NCBI GenBank assembly: GCA_004123355.1
Contig: SCHM01000001.1
Span: 2,472,001 to 2,536,000 of the forward strand
Direction: 5' to 3'
DNA from: Amphirosellinia nigrospora
Lineage: Eukaryota; Ascomycota; Sordariomycetes; Xylariales; Xylariaceae
Length of the DNA stretch: 64,000 nt
In this document: positions 58,027 through 64,000 of the stretch, piece after piece
Position numbering within the stretch: the first letter of the stretch is position 1
How the letters are laid out: every line of letters begins with the position of its first letter
Translations under genes and position numbers: made by a program
The notes under the pieces: generated by a model
Told to the model about the DNA's origin: nothing
Databases searched by the model: none
The model's input: the letters and a program-made list of their open reading frames with translations, nothing else

Positions 58027-60137
58027 GCTTGCGGAATTCGGCGGTGTCTCGACGATGAGATATGGGAAAAGGCCCTATTAGTGACATGCAGTCTCAGTCC
58101 AATCGAAATAAACCGACGGTCGAGGCATCCGCCTGATTTATAACGGAGAATTCGATTTCATTTTAATAATAAATCCCATAACAAGGTATGGGGGTGCCAA
58201 CCGGAACATGAAGTTATCCCCCCGCGGCAGGAAGTGCGGTCAACCTCGTCCAACAGGGTCAATTGTTGTGTATGCCCAGGAACAGTACATTTTTCTTTTT
58301 TCCCAGGAGCCTCTCTTTACTAGTTACTGTATGTCACAGATCTCGCACGTGTTCATAAAACACACTCCGTTTTGTTTATATGGTTAGTACCTTGGGCTTC
58401 ACCCATTATCGACAACGGATGAGGCTGTTCAGATTCGAACACATCCGTCGTGTGGCGTCCGTCGTTACCTAACCCACTAACGCCACAAGGCTTTCTCTTC
58501 ACTTATAATACTTAACATGGTACTTGTACTTCTAAAGCGACGGGGTAGGGTGTTCTGAACGCCCCTTCTGATATTGGGAACGGCGAGTACCGTTCTTCGG
58601 TTCATCTGCCGTACATGGGTTGTGTACTTGGGTGTGGAACCGCCAGTTCCAGTTCACCCCCAGTACATAGTCGTTGATGACATCAGCGGTCAACTGTACA
58701 CTGCCTTAGATTCTGGCTGCATGGCGTCGTCGAGTATATCTATGTCTCACACGTTCAGTAATCATTTGAGAGAGCCTCACTATGCAGGGGACTACCTCCG
58801 AGACAAGGGCTAGATTATCGGTACCGTAAGACGCTATCCATAGCTACTAAATAAAACTTTGATGGACCTAAGCCGTGCAATTCTTTAACGAATCCTTAGC
58901 TAGAAACTGTCGAGTTTTTGCCAGGGAGCATTTCTCGCATGAGCACTTAGGATAGACCAGGATGGAAGTTATTTGATACCCGATTTGCTCGCTAGCCACC
59001 GGAAAACATCCCGGTGAAGGGTACGGTAAGGTACCGAATCCCTGGGACTAAAACCAGCATACGATAATCAACAGGGGTGGCGGGTACACTCCTGTCCTAC
59101 ATCTACAGTTCACGTTACACGCATATGATCTTACTATAATGCATGCACATGGTGTTTATTGCTTTTAGGATTATGCCATTCAAGGCAATGAAAAGAAAAG
59201 AGTGCAATCATTATGAGACTCCAATTCAGTAAACAATAGCCAATATGCTACACCACTCCAATGTCTATTGAAACAGTCTGCAACGATGATAACGGGAACT
59301 AAAGCATCCGGCGGCGTTGAGACCTGCAACATGCTAGTATATGCGGATGATGGTCTATGCAAAGTCGGGGCGGGGGTTATGACATGTGTGGAGGAGGCGG
59401 TCTTTGGATTCTAGAGCAACGGAGAAAAGTGTCCTTTTACGCGGCTTTGAGGCTGTACCGACGGACTGGTTCCCTTGGCTTAGGCCAGAGTAGGCCACCA
59501 ATTGTGTTATTACAGCTATTTATATACCTTCCTCTTTGGTATTTAGTTGATTCCATGGTATGGTATTGGCCGAGGACCTTATACGCTTATGAATTGGCTC
59601 CTTATAATAACCAATGGCTGGCATCTGATACTGACGGAAATATCGCAAAAGCACTTAACTCGTGGCTGGGCATCTGGAGTGTAAATTGGGTATAAGCCCA
59701 GTGTACCATCGGACGGATTACCGGTTCATCCCGGCGTCACAATCAGGCGCCGGGAAGTGCTACCAAATGGCTGGACTGGTTCGCAAGAGTGATTGGCTTT
59801 TGTACGGTCCTGAGTCTATCTTGTGTGTTCGTATAACCCCTACAACACCCATTGATGCTCCTGAAGCCGACCTCGTAGTACAAGACTTCACTAAGCCTCA
59901 GCATTACCGTGGCGCTGACGATCCATAAGCTACTCATAGCACGCTGAAGAAAATATCACCTATAACACCCGGAAACTATCCGAAATACAAGGGATAAATC
60001 CAAGAGTCGACGAATTCGTAGGAGATGAAGCAGCACAAGCCTAGCTGGTAATAGCTGCGGGGTCTGGTATGCCGGTTTCGGGTGCTTTTATTGATAAATA
60101 ACGATGTCGTCTCTGATTTGGTCCACGTCGAAACGGC
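58027..60137. other. intergenic, no gene seen
   Basis: Includes an imperfect hairpin at 58624-58666 (GTACTTGGGTG... paired with ...CACCCCCAGTAC). A 112-codon plus-strand frame at 59357-59695 has no recognisable content. Confidence 0.4.
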
Positions 60138-60557
60138 CTAAGTTGGGCCAGTTTTTGAAGATTGTCTCATCCCCACACCGCATTCATGGTGACACAACCA
60201 GCCAGGATCCAATGTCGAAATCCGAACCATACAGGTGACTTCTCGGATGTCAAGCCACTTGACATCTAGCCTTTCAAGAGTTTTGCTAGTTACCTGGATC
60301 TCCGAATGCCGCTCGCAAAGAAACGGGCTCTGGGAGGCAAAATTCCATCGCTGTGGGCTAGCTGAAAACCCGAAGGCCTTTGCATAATCCCAGAATTTGT
60401 TGTTTGCCGAAGCTATCGTATGCGGGTCTTGTTGGGCGGGCGTCGAGTCGTGATGCCATGTCTTGGTCATATTACGATTCTCCAACGATATTCTTCTTGC
60501 TCCCTCCCCCATGGCACCATCGTCGGAACAAATGTAAATAAATATCTGCACTCGCAT
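60138..60557 (-). CDS. hypothetical protein, weak
   Basis: A 139-codon frame with a true ATG (MRVQIFIYICSDDGAMGEGA). It contains ENRNMTKTWHHDSTPAQQDP and KTLERLDVKWLDIREVTCM. No family, signal peptide or domain is recognised, and no neighbour gives context. It may be a chance frame. Confidence 0.25.
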   Translation of the reverse strand: MRVQIFIYICSDDGAMGEGARRISLENRNMTKTWHHDSTPAQQDPHTIASANNKFWDYAKAFGFSASPQRWNFASQSPFLCERHSEIQVTSKTLERLDVKWLDIREVTCMVRISTLDPGWLCHHECGVGMRQSSKTGPT

Positions 60558-61083
60558 TTCCTATTCGTATCGTTTAACACTTACTGATGTCATGAATGTG
60601 CATTGGCATTAATAACTACATACATTGGTTACGAGTGGGGTGTCCATAGTACTGCTGATCTCAACAAAAGCCCATTGTTAGAGTAGTTTTTGATACATTG
60701 TGAGAGGACCTGAAGTGTTACAACCCATTGATAAGTGGCTGCAGCGTTATGCAGTGGTTTGATGACACCAACACCCAGGGTGAGGGGAGTTGTGAGATGC
60801 TGCTGTGAATATTCGGGACTGGGTATTCCAGTCTAACATAGTGTTGTACAATGAGGACATACTAGGCGTATAATAATGGGTGCGGTTGTGGTATTCCGAA
60901 ATCCAGAATGAGGACCAGTTTTATTCCATTCTGGTAGGTTTGTTGGAGGTTTGGGTATCATAAAGACTTTGCATAGGTGAAATGTGGTGAATTGGTGATG
61001 ACCTTCTCCGCTCCGACGGCTTCTCGACAGCAACAAACTGCGAAGCTGACGGCATCAGCCTTCTTCGCCTCATGCGTCGGCTA
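60558..61083. other. intergenic, no gene seen
   Basis: Probably the 3' region of the BolA gene; nothing else identifiable. Confidence 0.4.
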
Positions 61084-61524
61084 TCATGGAGTTCTTGTGC
61101 GCAACTGGACGCCATGCCAACCCTTCATCTCTTCACTAAGCAGCGCGTTGACCATTCGCTGTTGCTTCAGCATGTTTACGCCCCGGAACTTTTCCGACGT
61201 GATCTCGATTCCGTACATAGAGCCACAACCACCCGAAATGTCTTGGACCAAGAGATTTGTCGGCGCAAACTCAGCAGTCAGCTTATCCCATATGGCCGAC
61301 TCTGCGTCGTTGAGGTAGTCGGGCTTCTCGGGTAGAGCGACATCAGGCGGGGTTGATGCGGTCGAGTATCGCATTGCGCAGGGTGTTCTAGTCTGTCGTG
61401 AAATATTGGCCGAGGAAAAGCTTCTTGATTGTCTCTGCGTCTGCAAGGCTAATCTAGATCGTGCAGCTGTAGATCCATGCTGTAGTGTAGCGACGGCGAT
61501 GCGCCGCCACCGGAAGCCTGGCAT
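61084..61524 (-). CDS. mitochondrial BolA-like protein (BOLA3/Bol3 type)
   Basis: A complete 146-aa frame without introns, ATG 61524 (MPGFRWRRIAVATLQHGST). Residues 1-57 are rich in Arg/Ser with almost no acid, as in a mitochondrial presequence. Residues 73-146 are a BolA domain: AESAIWDKLTAEFAPTNLLV, DISGGCGSMYGIEITSEKFR, LKQQRMVNALLSEEMKGWHG. C100 in the SGGCGSMY loop and H137 in GWHG are the positions that ligate an iron-sulfur cluster with monothiol glutaredoxin in BOLA3 proteins, so it probably helps deliver 4Fe-4S clusters to mitochondrial enzymes. It corresponds to yeast Bol3 (Aim1) by type. The function is inferred from the family; the residues are seen. Confidence 0.88.
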   Translation of the reverse strand: MPGFRWRRIAVATLQHGSTAARSRLALQTQRQSRSFSSANISRQTRTPCAMRYSTASTPPDVALPEKPDYLNDAESAIWDKLTAEFAPTNLLVQDISGGCGSMYGIEITSEKFRGVNMLKQQRMVNALLSEEMKGWHGVQLRTRTP

Positions 61525-62082
61525 TTTGTCGGGTGATGCGACCTATACAAGTAGATCGAAGGGTTCTGGGTTTATGGATGTGAAGGGCTTAACCGTGAGG
61601 TCAAATTATTAGATTTGGGGTTACTACCTTGGAGGATGAGAAATGCGACGATCGGCGGCAAGGATTGTGACGGAAAGTCTACCCGACCCAGGTCTAGCGG
61701 AACAGGTTCATTGAATGGAGGACCTCCTACCCGGTTGAAGCATGAATGCAATGGTTCTATGCCTATTTTGGCTCTAGATGCATAAACTACCGATTACCGG
61801 GTTTGGCAACTTTAAACGAGGGGCTGGGAAGGGGATGGAGTAGAGGTATCTACCTTAGGTAATGATAACTTAGGCCGAAAATAGCATCACTTCGCTCATT
61901 TAATTGGTCTTTCCCGACCTTCGAGATTAAAAGTAAATATATAACATGCATGCAGGTAGCTAGAAACTATATGCAAGTCGCTGGATAAAAAAAGGACCAT
62001 GGCATGAACTCACTTTTAATGCCAATTAAAGGTGGTGAAGATCGATGGATCTGCGTTCTACATATCAAGGTTTCGAAATTTC

Positions 62083-62118
<36 letters not shown>

Positions 62119-62353
62119 GGTAGCAATTGGTGTCACATATACCGAGACACCGGGTCGCGAATCTGAGACTAGAAAGCCACTTATCATGCATCATGTTACT
62201 TTCACGCGGATATCCGATCACGGATGCATGGGAGGGGAAGAGCACACACAGCAGAGATACGGTGTTTCCGTTCGTCATTAAACATGTCTCATTTTTTTTA
62301 CTTTAAATGTATTATGTGAACATTAGCCGAGACAATTCCAAGCCTCCGTTCTA
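61525..62353. other. intergenic with a 31-base A run
   Basis: An uninterrupted poly-A tract spans 62084-62114. No gene or element body is recognisable beside it. Confidence 0.5.
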
Positions 62354-64000
62354 CTATTTCCCGTAGCGGACCGTGAACGGCGCTGACTCGACGACATCCC
62401 ACTCCTTGGCCTTCTTGGCGTTGCCGAAGATATGCAGAGCCTCGATAGAGAACTTGTAATCGCCAGCGGCGACATAGGAGCCGTCCGCCAGACGGCCATC
62501 GAAGGCGGAGGGGAAGGCGTCGCGAGAGGCGTAATGGTATGGCGAGTTGAAGATGTCTCCCAGGGTCTTGGTCTTCGTGCCGTTGACCTGTAGCAGCTTG
62601 ATGCTGATACGGGGCGAGCCGAAGGCCATGAGCGCGACGGCGATGGGTAGGGTGACGTTGGTGGCGGCAGGGTCCTTGGAGAGCACGAAGGACGCGCTAC
62701 CGTTCACGGGGCTCATGTTGGGGTCGCTTGAGAGGGAGAGGTAGCCGGTGTCTAGAACTCGGGTGCTATGCAAGCTGCCGACGACCCCATTGTATGGCAA
62801 CGAGAGATTCTCGCCGTTGGTTCCGTTCAGGGTGATGTAACCCGAGTAGACGGGAGGCGGGTGCCGTCTAGCTTGGGGGTGTCACGGTCACGGCAACGTC
62901 GGCGCTGGCGCCAGGACGCACGGTGATCGAAGAGCTGCTTAGTTTGATGCTGGCATACTCTTGAGACACCTGCAATCCAGGGAACAGATCGGGGTAGACG
63001 GAGGTAGAGAAGGTGTACGCGGTAGTCGCGCCAACAGAGCCTAGCTTGTAAGTCACAGCCGTTTTACCAGGTTCTTGACGGAGAACTTCAAGGTCTTTTC
63101 AAGATGGTCGGTGTCATTGAACGCGAGGTATGACTTGCTGAGCAAGGTGGTGGCGTAAGCAGCATCGTAGGCTTGGACAAGACCAGCTCCCACTTGTGCC
63201 ACGGCGGCCTTGACTTGGTGGTGCCGCTACCGCATTGTACAGTCGTGGGTTCGCCGTAGAAGCTATGAGAGCCTCTAGGGTAGCAGGGTCGAAGGTGCCG
63301 CGGACGTCAGCGATAAGGGCGTAGATACCGGCAACGAGAGGGCACGCCATCGAGGTACCAGAAATGACCGCATAAGAGCCGAGCGTCTGTGGCCAAGTGG
63401 ACAAGATGTTGCCACCAGGTGAGGCTATCTGGGGTTTAACATCCATCTCAAAAGTCGGGTTCCATGTGGTGAAAGTGCTGGCAGTTCCACCAGTGAGGGT
63501 GTTGTCGCAGTAATCAGGCTGCATTATGTTAGAGACATGATTTTGTAAGACAAGAGGGAAAACTCCTTACGAGACAGGGGCGGTCTCTGGGTCAACCATA
63601 TCAAGAACGACCTCAGAGCCAGCAGCAATAGCCTTCACCCATGCTTCACCTTGAGATGCGATAGTCTATGGCTAAAGTCAGTAACATGAAGTAATCATCT
63701 AGAGAAATAGACTTACCATGCCAACAGCCTTGATAGCGGTGACTTCGGCTACTGAGGGCCTGAAGCTCCAGATGGGACGTTGTTGTAGAACAACACGTAC
63801 TTGGCGCCTGCGTTGGCGGCATTGGTTGCTTTCTGGACGAAAGTACAGGTGCCGCGGCGGATTAGGACGATCTTGTTAGAGAGATCTGGAGTGTCTGCTG
63901 GAATGGATTGCAACCCGTAGCAGGGTCGGTTATATCCAAGCTTGGAGCCACAAGGGAAGCTTAACGCCAGCCCAGCCAGATGGATCACCACAACATAACC
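62354..64000 (-). CDS. subtilisin-like serine protease (S8) with PA domain, N-terminus beyond window
   Basis: Secreted-type subtilase. Reading the minus strand from the right edge, a protease-associated domain is visible ([31 protein letters not shown]). Introns follow near 63720-63667 and 63568-63517. The catalytic Ser block then comes ([29 protein letters not shown] with GTSMACP at 63339-63359). After that are [18 protein letters not shown] and an Fn3-like domain ([38 protein letters not shown]). The C-terminus ends [15 protein letters not shown]. The Asp and His catalytic blocks lie off the window. About four one-base frame changes occur (near 63760, 63215, 63065, 62875), consistent with assembly indels, but decay is not excluded. 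The family is the fungal minor extracellular protease / C5a-peptidase-like group. Confidence 0.82.

Noticed and set aside
58431-58500. tRNA-like words on the minus strand (GTGGGTTAGGTAACG, GTTCGAATC)
   Set aside because: The acceptor and T stems do not pair, so no cloverleaf can be drawn.
58624-58666. 43-nt imperfect hairpin
   Set aside because: Stem has mismatches and bulges; within what chance allows in 64 kb and no context.
59357-59695. 112-codon plus-strand frame with a hydrophobic centre (LLQLFIYLPLWYLVD)
   Set aside because: Low-complexity start (SRGGGYDMCGGGG), no homology recognised and no neighbour support.

Overview
This window comes from the nuclear genome of a filamentous ascomycete, probably a Sordariomycete. 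Short GT...AG introns of about 50-150 nt, a velvet-domain protein, a NudE dynein regulator and fungal acetyl-CoA carboxylase point there, and so does an AT-rich DNA transposon with a mutation pattern typical of repeat-induced point mutation (RIP). No bacterial operons, rRNA or CRISPR arrays were seen, and no convincing tRNA gene.

Layout. 1-4.1 kb: C-terminally cut MRL1-like sorting receptor, a solo LTR and an aldehyde/dihydroflavonol-type reductase. 4.8-5.8 kb: a transcription-factor-like protein with no DNA-binding domain. 6.5-11.5 kb: a heavily broken dipeptidyl peptidase III and a multi-exon amidase. 12.4-13.5 kb: truncated ankyrin-AAA ATPase. 14.0-19.5 kb: a metabolic neighbourhood of GMC oxidoreductase, PhyH dioxygenase, MFS transporter stub and membrane-anchored methyltransferase, resembling a small or decayed secondary-metabolite cluster. 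21.3-24.2 kb: an uncharacterised fungal protein family. 25.5-30.4 kb: a single-pass surface protein, a complete AAA ATPase and small unknown proteins. 31-32.4 kb: a second solo LTR and an F-box/2EXR-like protein. 33.4-40.5 kb: acetyl-CoA carboxylase. 45.9-47.6 kb: nudE. 51.2-53.1 kb: a 1.9-kb pogo/Fot1-like element with intact 41-bp terminal inverted repeats around a RIP-like AT-rich body. 57.6-64 kb: a small velvet protein, a mitochondrial BolA3-type protein and a subtilase running off the right edge. Large gene-poor stretches lie at 40.5-45.9, 47.6-57.6 and 58-61 kb.

Many genes are split by 1-2 base frame changes. In acetyl-CoA carboxylase, which is normally single-copy and essential, I count five, most at homopolymer runs. 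I therefore read most breaks in otherwise sound genes as assembly indels rather than decay. PhyH, the 27-kb AAA ATPase, NudE, BolA, velvet and the F-box-like gene are uninterrupted. The dipeptidyl peptidase III carries far more breaks per kb and may be a real pseudogene. The ankyrin-AAA gene and the MFS transporter are truncated as well as broken.

No clearly novel system is proven. The best candidates for a second look are the element with intact ends and a mutated body, a strongly over-represented intergenic palindrome (TACCTAGGTA), a 219-bp foldback repeat at 21 kb, and the uncharacterised gene pair at 21-24 kb.
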